Assembly: GCF_963678635.1 (NCBI RefSeq)
Contig: NC_087062.1
Location: forward strand, 76,934,349-76,998,348
Origin: Symsagittifera roscoffensis
Taxonomy: Eukaryota > Xenacoelomorpha > Acoela > Convolutidae
Length of the DNA stretch: 64,000 nt
Direction of reading: 5' to 3'
A program made the position numbers and the translations under genes. Each line of letters starts with the position of its first letter. Position 1 is the stretch's first letter. The notes beneath the pieces are model-generated. The model had not been told where the DNA came from. It saw only the letters and a program-made list of their open reading frames with translations, and ran no database searches. This document shows positions 27,662-42,161 of this stretch, one piece after another.

Positions 27662-30270
27662 CCAAAACACAAGTTGGCGCTAGCAGCAGTGCAGAACCAA
27701 AGAAACAGACAAGGTGAATTTGAGACGAAAAACCTGGAAAGACCAAATGCGGAGCTTCCGACGAAAACAGTGAAAGCTGTAGCACAATGTAATAGTGCAG
27801 TAGAGGCCACGGCGAAGAACGCCCAAGAAATAGATTATGAGAAGGCGGCAGCGGAGGCCATCAACAAAGTGAAACAAGACCTAGCAGCGAAAGAAATAGA
27901 ACAACGACTGAAGCATGAAATCCAAAGACAGAAAATGAACGAAGCATTAAGTTGATCACACACAATACCAGAAGCTGCTGAGGGGTCGACAAAAAATGGA
28001 AACTGCAACACTGTAAAAATGGTTACAGGAAAGCCATTTGGCATAACAAAGATTGGGGCAAGAATAATGTCAATAATCACTGTGGGCGGCCACGAAGTAA
28101 CGAGAAACTTGAGCGAACCAAGTGACCAGACAACAATGCATATTGATGTGTACGCAGATTACTTGAGTTGTATAAGCCCACAAACGACTTCTAGAGCATT
28201 GAGAGCACTACTCACGAGAGGGGGTAGCAAGTCGGTACGTGTTGATAACAGGTACACAGAAGCTTATGGTCCACATGAGGTGATGCTAAATATAGATGGA
28301 ATCAACATCTATACCAAAACAATGATAACATGTGATGAAGACCTAATTGGGCAAACTTACGTGGGAAAAAGAAGAGTTGAAAGTGAGATCAATTGGACAC
28401 TGCGCCCTGCTTGAAGAAGATGCAATGCACATCGGGACGGAGGCAGATGTGACAGGACACGTGCTAGACATAAGTGGCAAAAAGACTCAGTTACGTGGGT
28501 TACTCGATACGGGAGCAGTCTTGAGTGTCATACCAATCGAAACTTGGGATCAGATGGGCTTCAACAAAGATGATTTGATAGATTCGAGAATACGGTTGTC
28601 AGCTCCAAACAAAGGGGCCCTGCGGGTGTTGGGTAGAACGCCGATAATAGCCCTGAATCTGGGGGAACGTAACCTGTGGATGAGCTTTCTTGTGGTAGAA
28701 AACCTAGATGAGTCTGACCAATTTATTTTAGGCAGAGACTTCATCAGGAACTTTGATGTAGCGATTGATCTAAACAACGCAATGTTCAGGATACGGAACC
28801 CGGATAGGAGGTACGCAATCAAACCGGTTAATTTAATAATGGCAAATGAAACCGGTATTCTTGAGTAGGAGGGTGAGGCTAAAGGCGAACGAGGGTGGCG
28901 ATTGTAAGCTTACGAATGAAAAATTACAATGAACTAAGTGACAACAAGCAGGTATGCATAGTCCCAAATCCAAATAGTCAAAGTGCTGCTGTTTTAGGAA
29001 GATCCTTCTCGATCATGAAGAGCGGCCTCTGCGTGGGTGTCTTGTTGAATACCCTTGACATGCCAATCACGATACAGAGGGGGAGGAAACTGGGATATGC
29101 TTTACCTGTAAAAACTCGATATGAAATGACTGAAAACCATAAACAAAATGAAGTTGTTGATTGTCCCAATCATAGGAACAAAAGTTGTATCTTGAGACGA
29201 TTGAATAAAATAAAAGATTCATCAGGTCTTGTGAAGTCACTTAAGTCAGAGACAGACGATGGACTATCGAGCTGTTCAAATTTCCCGGAACGGCCCACAT
29301 TAGACGAAATACAGGGTGATAAACCTGTTCTACCGGAAATTGAACACTTAAGAGGCAAGTTAACGGACGAACAGCTCGAAGCCATCAAGGACGTACTTGA
29401 ACGGAACGAAGAGGTTTTTTCAAGACATAAGGCAGACATCGGGTGTTGTAATTTTGTTGAGCATGAAATAGAACTTGAGGAAAACGCAATACTGCACAGG
29501 GAGGGGGCGAGGCGCATGACCCCACACAAATCGGATGCGTGTAGAAAGGAGATTGAAACGCTACTAGAGTATGACATGATAGAACCATCCAAATCACCGT
29601 GGGCGTGTGGAGTAGTGATGGCCAAAAAGAAAGGCGACCAGTTGAGGTTTTGTTGTGACTTTCGATACCTGAACTCCGTCACGGTGAAGGATGCCTATCC
29701 CATACCTAGGATTGATGAGAGCCTCTCGAAGTTAGGTGATGCAAAATTATTAAGACTCTTGATTTAGGCTCGGCTTTTTGGCAGGTACCACTCAGGAAGC
29801 AGGACAGGGACAAGACAGGGTTTGCCTGCGAGTTGGGTCTGTTTCAATGGAAACGGATGCCGTTTGGACTTTGCAATGCCACAGCCACGTTTCAGCGGTT
29901 GATGGCACACGCGCTGATAGGTGTGACGAAGAAGTATGGCAATCTGGTAATGTGTTATGTGGATGACGTGGTAATAGCGACACCCACACTAGAGGACCAC
30001 ATCGAGAGACTTGACGAAGTATTTGCGTGTATGAAGATGTCGGGGCTGAATTGCAAACCATCAAAGTGTGAGATACTCAAGGACTCGATAAAATACTTGG
30101 GCAGGATGGTGGACAAACACGGCATCAGACCAGATCCAGACGCAGTAGAAGCAGTTCTAACTTGGAAATCGCCGAAAACGGAACACCAATTGATGAGCTT
30201 TCTGGGTTTTGCAAATTACTATAGAGAATTCGTCAAAGGCTATGCAGATAAGGTTTATCCGATGCATTAG
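27662..30270 (+). pseudogene. Copy C ORF1: Gag end, protease, reverse transcriptase (broken)
   Basis: Begins in the charged segment after the zinc knuckles, then has the protease with intact LLDTGAVLSVIP (about 28495-28535) and ILGRDFIRNF, the linker, and reverse transcriptase with RFCCDFRYLN, FQWKRMPFGLCNATATFQ and an intact YVDD at about 29957. Breaks: TGA at 27953-27955, a frameshift near 28370, a frameshift near 28865, a TAA inside the motif A region near 29744, and TAG at 30268-30270 where B and F have Gln. Between 28895 and 29767 the protease linker runs into reverse transcriptase without a stop, evidence for one Gag-Pol frame. Confidence 0.9.
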
Positions 30271-30273
30271 TTA

Positions 30274-32888
30274 ATGAGGCACAAGGGCAAGAAGTTCACG
30301 TGGAATAACGCAGCGGAAGAGTCATTCCAGAGAATAAAGAAAGAGTTGTGCGAGGCACCAGTACTAGGGATGCCAACAGAGAAGGGGATGTACGTACTGG
30401 ATACGGACGCGTCGGTAGTAGCGATATCTGGAATTCTCCACCAAGAACAAGAGTGGAACGGGAAGACAGTCTTGAGACCAATAGCGTACACGAGCAAAGT
30501 CCTAAGTGACACGGAAATGAAGTACGGAGCACCGAAAGCAGAGATGTTCGCGGTGGTTACCTTTGTCGAGAAATATAGGGCATACCTAGGCAGTGAGCCA
30601 TTCAAGTTGCGAGTCGACAACCGGGCACTAAGCTGGCTGAAGACGTACTCATTGGACCAAAGTTACATTGGGAGGTGGATAGTTCGCCTGGATGGATACA
30701 ATATGATAATTGAGCACAGAACACGAGACAAACATCAAAATGCTGACAGCTTGAGCAAGAAGACGGCGTTCTACGAGAGACAAGAACAGAGGGAGGCAGA
30801 TAGACCTGAGATCAAGGATGGCTTCTCCTTCATGGACAAGGAAACGTATGACAGTCTTCTTCTCACGAGATGGTTGGACAAATCAGGCAAACCAATAGAA
30901 GATCACCCGAGTTACCAAAAGAAACTACGAAAGAAACAATCTTGAGAGAGAACCGAGGGATGCCGATAGGAATAATGCTCAAGTCAAAGATCGTGAGGGA
31001 GACGCTCAAAGCAAAAGGCTACGATCTCAACCAGGTAGAGACGGGGGAAGCACAAATAGACGAGGACTTAAAGGGGTTACTCGAGAGACTAGCAGATGAT
31101 AAGCCCGTGATTCAAGAAAACTGTAGAGAGGAACCTGAGGTCACAATAATGCGAAAGAGCGGGACAGCTAGTGATAGAAATACCTCGAAGGTGACTAACC
31201 TTGATGGGAAGGAAGTGGTGCAGTCACTGGTTGAAAAGATCCCAGCTGAACTACTTGAACAGACTAGAGTCAGGAGAAAGAGAGTGGAGTTCAAGGAAGA
31301 AGCTGAATACCTGGGACTAGGTCAAGAGTCCGGGGAGCGGTCCACGTCCACAGAAGAAGAAAACACTGAAGGTGAAAGTTTGTCCGGGGAGTGTGAAATG
31401 TGGGATGAGGACTCGGAAACGAGGAGTGACAATCAAGATAAGCTCTGCATGATATTGGCAGAAGAAAAGATTAGACACCACGACAGGGAATTACAAACAG
31501 ATCCGTCCTCAGGAACCTTAAACTTGGACGTGCAGGAAATACGAGGTGGTGAAGAACTTGAAAGGATTGCAGTTTCGAGGAAGCCATTCAGGGAGCTATC
31601 ATGCAATTCAAATGTGAGAACAAATCTGGTGCCGGAAGACGACATGAAGGTGGTAAGGAGGATAGTATGCGTGAAGCTGAATGACGACGTCCACAACCCT
31701 GGGGAGATGAATGGGCAGATCATGGCGCTGAAGGAACATGTCAAAGCGAGATATAGGCTGTCGGACCTGATAAGAGCCCAGAAGAATAACAAGATGACAA
31801 GCAATCTCTCCAAATGGATCCGAACGGGGTCCAAGGAGAAAGGGGAACTTGAAGAAGACAGCTACAAGATCCTGAGCCAGTTCTACAAAGAGAGGAAAGA
31901 GTTACTCTATCACACGGCTGACGGGGTGGTAGCATGCAAGAGAAAAGACGAAGACAAGATACTACACAAGCACAACCTCATCATATTACCACAATTGTAT
32001 CAGACAGAGGTGCTGTTCAGATCACATGATCAAACGGGGCACCAGGGGATAGACAAAGTGCAACAAAGAATACTTCACAGGTTCGATTGGCCAGGATTGA
32101 GGAAAGCCTGTGAGAGGTGGGTGATTGCATGCCTGGCATGCTTGCAAGTGAAAGACCCAAGGAAGATGAAATTCCCACTCAAATTGGTGGAAAGCTCGGA
32201 ATTTTATGAAGTGGTGCAAATAGACCACCAGAAGATCTGTATGACGGAGTCGGGGTATAACCAGATACTGGTTATAATTGATCACTTCACAAAACTGGCA
32301 GAAGCGGTGCCGTGTCAAACAGCTTCGGCAGAGGAGACTTGTGACCACTTGATAACCCATTGGATATCAAGGTATAGTTGTCCAATGACTTTTCAGTCAG
32401 ACAACGGCAAGGCCTTTGTGGGGGACTTGACTAAGGAATTAATGAAGAGGTCACACATTGCTCAAGCACACTCAACTACCTACCACCCTCAGACCAACGG
32501 ACTGGTAGAGAGACAGAATAGAACGTTGGTGAACATGCTGAGGGTATAGTGCTCTAGATACATGACGGACTGCGATACGTATCTGCCTCAAGTCGTAGGG
32601 GCATACAACAGTACTCAACACTCAACGACGGGAATCAGTCCATTCATGATGTTGACAGGCAAAGAGAGAGCGATGCCACTGACGTTCTTTTACCCGGAGT
32701 ATGAAGGGAAGAGGACGTCGCCTCAAGCTTACGTGAAAGAAGCGATCAGGAGACAGCAGGAAATAAACGAGCTATGCAGGAGGAACACTGCGCAGGCACA
32801 AAGCGACAGCGCAAGAAATGAGATGAAAAAATATTACAGGCGAAGCCATATGAAGTGGGCCAGTATGTGTGGGTTTTCCAGAATGTGA
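30274..32888 (+). pseudogene. Copy C ORF1: RNase H, long linker, integrase (broken)
   Basis: Same frame as the preceding part after its stop. RNase H shows YVLDTDAS, KAEMFAVV, RVDNRALSW and NADSLSKK. A frameshift near 30925 leads into the longest open piece, 30870-32549 (559 codons), with the family's long acidic linker, the integrase H2C2 finger (SHDQTGHQG...CLACLQ) and the full DDE core (QIDHQ, QSDNGKAF, LVERQNR). A TAG at 32547-32549 replaces a Tyr codon of B and F. The piece 32562-32888 continues to the integrase tail and then shifts frame. Confidence 0.9.
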
Positions 32889-34333
32889 TACCGCCCAAAG
32901 GGACGAAGAAACTACTCAAGAAATGGAGAGGACCATTCATGATAACTGAAGTACATCAACAAGGACGGTTCTACCGCTTGAGTACTGGGCGAGCAGCACA
33001 TTATGAGAACCTGAAGCCTCATGTCCCATCCCCAGAGGACTGGTGTATACCAAAGGTCATGGAGGGACTAGTGTACCTACTGGTGGAACCAGCATGTGAA
33101 GTGAATGAAAAAGGCACCAGAGATAAGAATGATGGCAATGAGAACTTGAGTTTGGATGACAATGAAAAAATAGACGCGGACTCTGAAGCGGAATCTTTTT
33201 TGGAAGAAGATTGGAACGATCCGGAGCAAGGTGAGGTGCCGAGGTGGACTGAACCAGACTTGTTAATACCTGCGGGGACAAGGAGTGGCAATCGCAAACG
33301 CACAGGCATGAGGTACAACAGGTATGGGGACGATTTCCTGATAGACAAGATACAGCCCGATGACCTAGGTGAAGAACTAATAAGTGTGGGCAGGCTAACG
33401 GCAGATGGTGGATGGCAGATCATCGATGATAATGAACACTATCCACAGGAAGACTACTCGACACCGGAACAGAAGATGGATTTAGAACAGAGCGAGATAG
33501 AGAGGAGGGAGAATACGAACCTGAGGATATTAGAATGGATGCGCGATGTCAAGAACGAAAGCGAGGAAGGACAGAGCATACATCAAGTTGACATATCAGC
33601 GGGGAAGTACATGAAAACGGAGGATCCTCTTTTTGGCTGGACGGCAACAGACAGCCCTTCGACATTCCGCCAGATAATTCAGACCCAGCATCATCGACGG
33701 GGACGTCGATGAATATTTTTGTCCGGGGAGTGGGGGTAGGACTTACCCACACCGAAAACTTGATGATAAAGAAACTCAGAGAAGTGAGAGACAAATGCGG
33801 ACTGGAACTGGAAGGGGAAGAGGCCGAGCCGACCATAGGACGGAATTTCAAAACGAAGTTTGAAATACCAAACGAATACTCAGAAAATATCCTGATAACG
33901 GATAGTGACTTCATTCTGTCAGACAGGACTAGCGCAATCTGTATCACGGCGGACATGAGTTTCAAATCAAGACTGGAAGCTGACTTCAAGAGAGAGTACC
34001 AGAACGTGGAGTTTCTGTTTAGACAGTGACCAGGACTGGGAGGAATGGCAGCGCTTCCACCATCAGTAGCACAAGTCCCGGGCAAATACCTGTGCTTCCT
34101 AGTGACGAGGGTCAATGACAGGAACACGATCGATCCGGAACACGTGACGTTGGCACTAACAAGGCTACGAGACTTCATGATTGAAAGAGGGATAACGGAG
34201 GTCTCAATGCCGGTGTATGACCCAAACAGGCAAATTGAGACCAAGGGAATTGTACGCTATCCTACACGTGGTCTTCGCAGAAACTGAGATAATGGTGCAT
34301 CTTCACAAGAAATACTACTTGAGCATCGCCTGA
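32855..34333 (+). pseudogene. Copy C ORF1 C-terminal part: integrase tail, acidic linker, macrodomain-like end
   Basis: Contains the integrase C-terminal module (KKWRGPFMITEVHQ), the acidic linker, and the macrodomain-like segment (about 33890-34333). Frameshifts occur near 33710 and 34235, and a TGA at about 34027-34029 replaces an Arg codon. In the frame of copy B the ORF ends at the TGA at 34331-34333. The segment with FLVTR and SMPVYDPN is present, so the macrodomain-like end is a family trait seen in three copies. Confidence 0.8.
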
Positions 34334-34780
34334 GTCGGGTACGCGGGGTTCTCGAGTTGGGCATGAGGGAAGAATCTCGAGTTAGGTGTGGGGGTACAAA
34401 ATAGGTAAAGAATCTTAGAGGTGATTGGCATGACAATTAATATTTTAAATGATTGATGGTGCTAAAACATAAGATGAACCTGTGTGTTTTTAAAAAATTT
34501 CCAATTGAACTATTTTAGTAGGAAAAAAAGGAAAGGGTTTTAACTATAGTAGTGAAGGGGGTGTTTAGGTAAGGAACACAGCCTGTCGGTCTGAAAATCG
34601 GGTGTTGTTTTCAGATTGATTTGGTAAAGTCAAATTGACTACCCAACCGTATTCAATTGAAGAAAGAGAACGCAAATTGAACGACACCTCAAGTAGCAAG
34701 CTCAAGTTGCTAAAGTAAATTCAAGTTGCTAATACTCAAGTTGCTCAGGTAAAACTTAAGTTGCTAATACGCAAGATCAC
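34334..34780 (+). other. Spacer between ORF1 and ORF2, copy C
   Basis: About 450 bp of non-coding sequence. Its last 100 bp carry repeats of a CAAGTTGCTAATACTCAAG type just before the ORF2 start. Homologous repeats stand in the same place in F (59040-59130) and B (12365-12400). Confidence 0.65.
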
Positions 34781-37700
34781 TTGGAAATCACGGAAATGGC
34801 AGATCGATTCTGGAAGTCCATGCCATCGGCTTTGAAAAAACCCACACTTGACGAATTGTACAGACGTCTGAGGGACCTGGATTATACTCAAGTGGACGAG
34901 AGAATGGCAGTGATGTTGAATGCCATCCTCCAGTTGGAGGAACAGGGCGAGTGTCGGGAGTCTGCGACAGAAGCGGTTTTGATGGTAGGCTACACCACTG
35001 ATGGAATATCCAATCAAGAGCAAACCAGGTGGCTGTCCTGGAACGTGGATGGAGCAATAAGGGGGTTCGATTTGGCAAGGAACCCTGGCTTGAGTAACAA
35101 AACTGAGTATGGTGCAGGGGAGTTCCCACTGCCGGTCAGACCATCAGTCAGATCCACGGGCCAGAGCACGAGCAAGACACCATTGATGTCACGGGCACAG
35201 CAAACGGGGGAAGCGTATCCGGACGTCAGTATCATGAAGAGAGAGCTTGAGAGGACTCAGCGGGAGAGGAACAAGGCGAACCTTGACCGGGATCAAGCGG
35301 TGCTGGAGAGAGATCAGGCAAAACTTGAGAGGGATCAAGCGCGGAGGGAACTGGACATGTTAAGAGCTGAACAGCTACAGGTAGAAAGGGTGCGAGAGAA
35401 TGCCGCGAATTGCGAGCAGCTGAAGTCGGAGCTTGAAAGGATCCAGCAACGACAACGCGAGCTCGACATGCAGAAAGGGGCGAGGCCCAAAGAGCGGGTG
35501 GTGACCGGCTCAAGACCAGAGTCACGTATGGAGGTGGATGAAGCTCCTAAGTCGAAGGGACGATTTAACCTCGATCGCGCGGCTCAAGAACATATGAACG
35601 AAGGGTTGGAGGTGTGGATACCGTCTGAATCAGCGTCCTCCCTACGTGGTCTAGAGACACAAGCAATACGCCCGTTGATGGACGTCGCGCTGCCTGGATA
35701 TACACCAAGTTCGACCCCGGGTAGTATTCAGGTGAGTGGTAGCTCGTCACGACTGAAAGAGTTGCAAGAGCGGCTACAGCTAAGGAGTCGCGAGAGTCCA
35801 GCAAGAGTAGACTTACCCTCGACGTGGGGGGAGCAACCTGTCAGGAGTGTGGTAATCTCGAGTTACAAGAAGAATACGGAAGGTAGATACCACAGGCACA
35901 ATCGGATGGACTGGAGCACGGCGCAGAGAGACAGGAGAGATTGCTTCCATGACGCGGCTTGGGTGGAATACCTCACGCAGCCACGTGTGCCCGAGGGGGC
36001 GGTGCACCTGATCATAGGGGACAGTTTGTTGCGGGTGCTGACCCGGATCCAGTCCCATTGGCAAACGGGGATCTTTAGCTTCGCTGGAGCCGCGACGCCG
36101 CAAATGTTAGCAACACTTGAGATGCTAGGGATGGCAAGAGTATACACGGTTACTCTGATGGTCGGGACGAATGACGTGTCCAGGGGGGAAGCAAGGAAAG
36201 TGACGAGGCTGCACGACAAGATGAGCTGCATTCTTGAGGAATTGCGGATTCAAATGGATCCGGCCATTCTTACGGTGTGCACCGTCCCCTACAACATGAA
36301 AGCGGACCAACATGCAATGGAGATGAACACAAAAGTGAGAAGCCTCAACGAAATAATCAGGCAGATACACCAAAGAAGCGTCCTCCCCGTTGGGCTGTTG
36401 GACGTGGCCGAGCAAATGGAGCTATCTGCTTTCCCTGACGATGCATCCTCGGATGGGATTGAATTTGATAGGCCCAGAGGGGTGGAGTGGTTAAATGACG
36501 TCTTCCAAAGGCACATCAGCACATAGGAGGCAGAGTTGCTAGAGACGGCACAGGTCACATTCGGACCACCCCCAAATCCACCCTTCTTCAACCCGAGGGC
36601 TTTGTCCAGTCGCTTGGGTGCGATGGCCGATTCTAGAGACAGCTCGAGGAACAGCCGGACCAAGTTGCCGGGCGCCGCGCCCATGGAGGCTGAGGAGGCA
36701 ACGTCATCAACTCCTCAGGGATCAGTAATATCCTCGGTGGTGGTGGCGGAGAAGAAGAAACCGGAGAGGCCAGCGGAGACCAGCAGGTCGAGATATGTGG
36801 AGAAGGTGAAGGAGCCGGATTTGGAAGACCTGGAGTTAGCGAAAGCTTTGGGTCTTGAGCGGGTGTCGCACGAAGACTTGGGTGGACACCAGTGCGTGGA
36901 CTGGCTGAAGGCTCACGAGACACATTTCTCGAGAGCGAAAATGATGGAGACGGCGGATCTGACTGGGATTCCCATGAAATCGGTGATGGGACCTATCAAC
37001 TACAATCCTCTGAAGTCATTGGGGAGTCCGGGACTTGTGGTGGAGCCTCCCAAGCACCGGACCAGCATTGCCAGGATTAGGGTGGCCACTACAGCACAGT
37101 TGAGGGTGGTGGACAAACTGATGGATCCAAGAGAAATGGAATTACCAGACGCCGCGTATGAAGGTACGAGATTAGCCAACGACCCCAGATACGGGAAACC
37201 TTGCGGGAAGACGCAGCTGGCCAAAGCCTTGGCAGTTTATGACAGGGCAGACCCAGCCGCTGCGAGGGTGGTCATCGTGGCAGGATCGGACTTTGAGGGG
37301 ACGTCTCCCAAGTTATTTTGGCCGGAAACTCTGATATACTCACTGCCGGGAGCGGAGCTAAACCAGATGTTAACCCTGGTGGTGGCAATAAAATCGGAGA
37401 TGCCTTGCGAGCCTGAGCTACTGCTGTTTGCAGGGATGAACGATCACTTGCATGCGACGGGGTTTCTTGAGCAGCTCAGAGTGATGAACCGGCACCGAAG
37501 AAGATCTGGGAAGCCATCCAGACATTATTTGCAGCCATGAATGAAGTACAAGAGAACGTTGCCTCACGATTTGGCTCCAAGACAAAAGTAGCGTTCACGA
37601 CGTCCCCCGGGTACGCGAGCATGCCTCCCGCTCTGCAATTTGTGTATGCGATGTTGATCTTGATAGCAGAAGGGAATGGGTGGCGTATTCTGATGGCAGT

Positions 37701-40700
37701 TCCCAATCGGGAGCTGGAACCTACGAACTTGAGACTTCGCAGATCAGAACTGGCGGCGGCGTGGGCGGATGTGTCCCACGCGTTGAGGGGCTTCTACGAG
37801 TTGGCTGACATCCTCATCGTATTGGACGAGGTCCTCTTGCTAGAGATATCCAACTTCGCTAGGTAACTCAAGCTCAGTCCGATTATAGGGGATGATCATC
37901 CAGTTGTGACTCACCTGACGGCCAGTCTGTGGTTTCGAAGCATGGAGTTGACCATCACAAGCTCCACCAGTAAATCTAGAGGGCCGAGCAACGAGAGGAA
38001 GAACGTGGCCGCAGCGGAGAAGCAGCTGGAGTCGATGGTGTATCGACTGACACAAGAGAGAGGCAGGTGGCCCTTCTTGACACCAAGGCTGGAGAACTCC
38101 ACGGAGAAGACAAGAGAAGGTGCACCACTTCTGGTGAAGCAGATCTGGGATTTTCTTGAGGAGCAGCTGGAAGTGGCCGAGAAGAGGGAAATGACGGTTG
38201 GCAGGTTCGTCACAGCAGCCAACGAAGTCACGATTGGAGGATTCTGGAGGGAGCACGCGAGGGGTGAGCTGAGGACGAGGAGGGATCACGAGATTCTTGA
38301 GTTCTTGAGTCCTTGTTGGGGAAAGGAGTTCCTGACTGTAGTGTACAGCGCGAAAGAGACCATCTTTGGAGCCTTCATACAAGAAATATTGAATATGCCC
38401 ATCAGTCACTTGCTGGCACTGTACCTGGTTTACCCAAGGTACCAGTTCAATATGGGCCCAGCATACAAGTTCAGTCGGGGCGTGGACACACTCTGGATTG
38501 ACGGGTACTTGACATTGGTGCTTCTAACCCACGGGGAACTGGTGTCATTTCACCGACTGATGAAATACGGAGAGCCTCTGTCGATGGGAAGAACACACTC
38601 GAGCATTGACACCTATTCGTATAAGTGTGCTGCTGGACTAAAGACGCTGCTGGTGCAGTACCTACTGATGCAAAACCGGCACCTGACTGGTGAAGAAAAG
38701 AGCCCGAAGACAAGAGAGAAGTGGAGGAAAGTGAATGGAGGCATGCCCCTGTTGACGGACCTATGCCTGGCCATGAGATCGGACCCCATGGGGATGATCC
38801 GGGGGCTAGAATAGGTCGTAACCTGTATCTATGGACCGGCCATCACGTTCGCGTTTCCAGATCCTCTGGTGACAGCTTATCGATACTCAGTGACCCACGT
38901 GAGCCTCATAAACATATTAGATGGGACGGCACTCAATTGGTGTCAACAGGAGGTGCTAAGGGCACAGATGAGCAACACGGTGCTCTTCGGAAAGGTGAAG
39001 GATCCGGAGTTGGTGGTATACAGTTTTCGAGGACAACTGAGTGCAGGATGGGAGGCAAGCGCGAAGGCCCCATCGAAACCTATCCCAAGTTCTGGAACCT
39101 AAATCCCCTGACAGCAAATGGACAAGAGATCTTGAGAATTCCCGCGTGGAAGAAAAGCTTCGAGCTGGTGAAAAGGGAGCTAGAGGAGATTTTGGAGAAG
39201 GAAGTCCTGCCGGCAAGCATTCCAGAATTTCCAACAGTGAGGAGAATGACCCTGGGGATGAACAGCTCGCTGGTGGTCCCGTCCCTTTTCGCGAGAGCAG
39301 CAACCGAAGAACAGCAGAAGGAGTTCATCGACGGCTGGGATTCTCTCTTCATCGGCTACTCTGCAGCGATCTATTTTCATACCAGCGATGCGAAAATAAA
39401 TTCATGGACAACTCAAGCCAAGAAATGAGAGGGTCGATGCCCCCGAAGTTCGAGGTACGAGATGCCTTGAGAACACTTGAGCGGGCAGGTCTAGAGAACA
39501 AGTTGCCGGTGTCGGACGAGGGCAGGATGCTCGTGAATGAAGGACATATCGCACTGAAAGGAGATGAGATGGTCTTTGCCACAAGGAAATACCGGGCACC
39601 TTACGGACTAGAGCAGGTGGAAAGGAGACAGGAGGGAAAGGAGCTGGATGCAGCAGGCCCATTGTATGTGGCTCTGACAGAGTATAAGAAAACGGGTCCA
39701 GCGACACCATCACCCCTATCAGTGGACACCCCTGGGGATAAAAGGAGTGGTCCCGTAGAAGATCGATTCAGAAGGATTCTTGAGAGAAGAGAAGCAGAAT
39801 CGGGGGAGGAGAGCATGGATGAGACTCTCAGTGAGGCAGGAGAGGATATGGAGGTGGGAAATACACCGGAGCAGAAGCCATCGGAGGAAGAGTTCACCAC
39901 GCAAGAACTGTTGAAAGATCTGAGTGGAGAAAATTGGGCAGACACCCCCACGCCACCTTTGACCTCATATCCCCGCAAGAACCTAGAGTTGCCACTGACG
40001 AGCGAGAATCCCAACATGGGAATGATCTTCCTGAATGCGGAGAGAAGGGAGAAGAACACCTTCGAGGGAAACAGGGATGCCTTCCTAGGCACTCTGGATG
40101 AGGATGCTTGGCGAAATTTCTTGAGTGATTTTAATCGAGAAGTGGAGGACGACACCACATTGGACGATTTTAAGGAGGAGCTGTGGGACACGGTGGTGAA
40201 ATTTGGAGAACCTGTCCTGATGGGGACAGGTCTGGAGGAGAAAGCTAGAGGAGAGCTGCTGAGCAAGATGGTCGAGTTGAGGAAGGCATCACGAAAGACC
40301 AAAGAAGACAAATGTAAAGACAGCTCTACTCTGAAACAAAAAACTGACAATGAAATAATTGAACATGTAAGGGGGGATAAGGTCGGAACTAGTAATATAA
40401 TTAAAAGTACTAATATCCTTAAGGCTCGAGCAGGGGGGAGGCAAGAGTTGGAAGGGTTGGATGGAGACAAGGAAGTCGAATCAGTGGTGATAACGACAAC
40501 GCCCCCGAGTAAAGACGTGAGGTCTCGCAAGAGGAAGAGAGACGTGGAGGGATTGGGCAGTCCTTCAGCGGATGCGGTTTCGGAGAGGAAATTGAGAGAG
40601 ACAGCCCCCATGGTTCTGGCACGATGGAAGACAGCAGCCTACAAGAGTAGCTACGAGCCAAGGAAACTGCTCGAAGTAGAAAGAGAGATGGAGATCCCCA

Positions 40701-42161
40701 CCAGCTCAACAACGGAAGAAGACTTCAAGCCTCAGAGGAAAAAAAATGAAGCGAGGTTCGACGAGCGGGCAGACCTGGGAAGTGGACGTCGGCAAAGAAT
40801 GGGTCTCAAATGAACACCAGGCTACCGGGAAGCAAGTGACTAGCGATCCTTTTGAGAAAAATAAAACGAGGAACACCGCCCGACCGTGGTGGGTGGCCCT
40901 GGAAACATTGCAGGAATTGGAAGACTGCCGGAAGAAGCTCGACAGTGGAGTGTCACGAAAACGACGCAACTGGGCTACCCAGCAGAAGGCTGGTATCAAT
41001 AAATTGGAATTGGGGAGCCAACTGAAGAGAACTTGGCAGAACTTGTTAAAGGATCATTTTGAAGAAGCGATGAGAACATCCTCATCGGCATCGCCGTTGA
41101 TGGCAAATCCCTTTATTAGGACCGCAGGACAACTGATGTTCGCGTGGAGCCTGTTGGGAATAGAGTTAAAGACACTGACTTCGTACGACAATTTGAAGTT
41201 GGGAGGCAAGAATCTAGAGGTATATCGAATGCTGATGCAGAACGTTGCTAGGGACAACTCAGGCTTGAGTCTGGCAAGGAGGAAAGATGCTACCTGTTTC
41301 TTGAGATGGACAATGTCGATGATGACTGACAGTACCATCCTAGCGTGTCACCAGAGAGCAATTGGAAGCAAGACGCTGGAAAGGAGAGTCTCCACAGTCA
41401 TCTTGAATGTGTACCAGAGTACTGGGATAGAAAAGGAGGATGGTTCTAGGCAATCTCTAGAGAACCACAGGAGGTTAGATGAGATACGGAGATTCTACAA
41501 CAAGAAATTTGACGAGAAACACGAAGTTCACCGTAACTTGGCTTCGTCAGGAGAATACTTGAAACCCAACAAAAAGGGAGAGTACCAGTATGTGTCTGGA
41601 GTGATGGGGATGGCATACAACCCTTTCTTGGATTTAGAAGCTGGAGGTGCCCACAGAAACTATGAGGTGGCGGAGCTGCTGAAGTTCTGGACAGAGAAGA
41701 TAATGGAGATAGACACTGTGGAGAGAGAGAGACCTAGCCTAGGTTTGATTCTCGAGAGAACACTGGAAGTAATAAGTGTGCCACGCTCAAGTAAAAGAGT
41801 AGAACTAAAAATGGGTAACGGGAACGGCATGTTGACCACGAATCTGGGAGTGGTGTGGAAATTGCTCAGGCCCTCCTGGTGTCCACATCCCCATGCGAGC
41901 TTGATCGAGGAAGTCACTGAGCGAGTGAGGTTAGCGCCGACAGAGGATGAAGATTTGGCGACCTTGAGTATGGTACATAGACTGATCTTGCCTCATGTGA
42001 AGGAGTCAAGCGAGATGACGAGTGGAACAGGGTCGGTAAGGAAGATGGAGCCGGGCAGTTGCCTTGACTCGACGTGTGGGAGTGGCGAGCACACCTGCGA
42101 TGGACGATCATGCGTCAGGATACAATCTTTCCAGAAAGAAGACCTTAGTCACCTGGTTTGA
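34781..42161 (+). pseudogene. Copy C ORF2: coiled coil, SGNH-like pair, large unassigned region (broken)
   Basis: Homologous to ORF2 of F, about 2,460 codons. Start at Met MEITEMADRFW, shared with F. Residues about 150-235 are a coiled coil (repeats of LDRDQAVLERDQA type). Around residue 413 is GDSLLR, then AGAATPQML and LMVGTNDVS, as in SGNH/GDSL hydrolases; the usual DxxH block reads DGIEFD, so the His is absent. A second set (VAGSDFEG, LPGAELNQML, LLFAGMNDH) lies at about 37270-37450. Breaks: TAG at 36524, a frameshift near 37480, TAA at 37864, TAG at 38812, frameshifts near 39035, 39430 and 40745. The last open piece, 40746-42161, ends at the conserved overlap with ORF3. It has no signal peptide or membrane segment, so it is not an obvious envelope gene. 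Confidence 0.85.
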
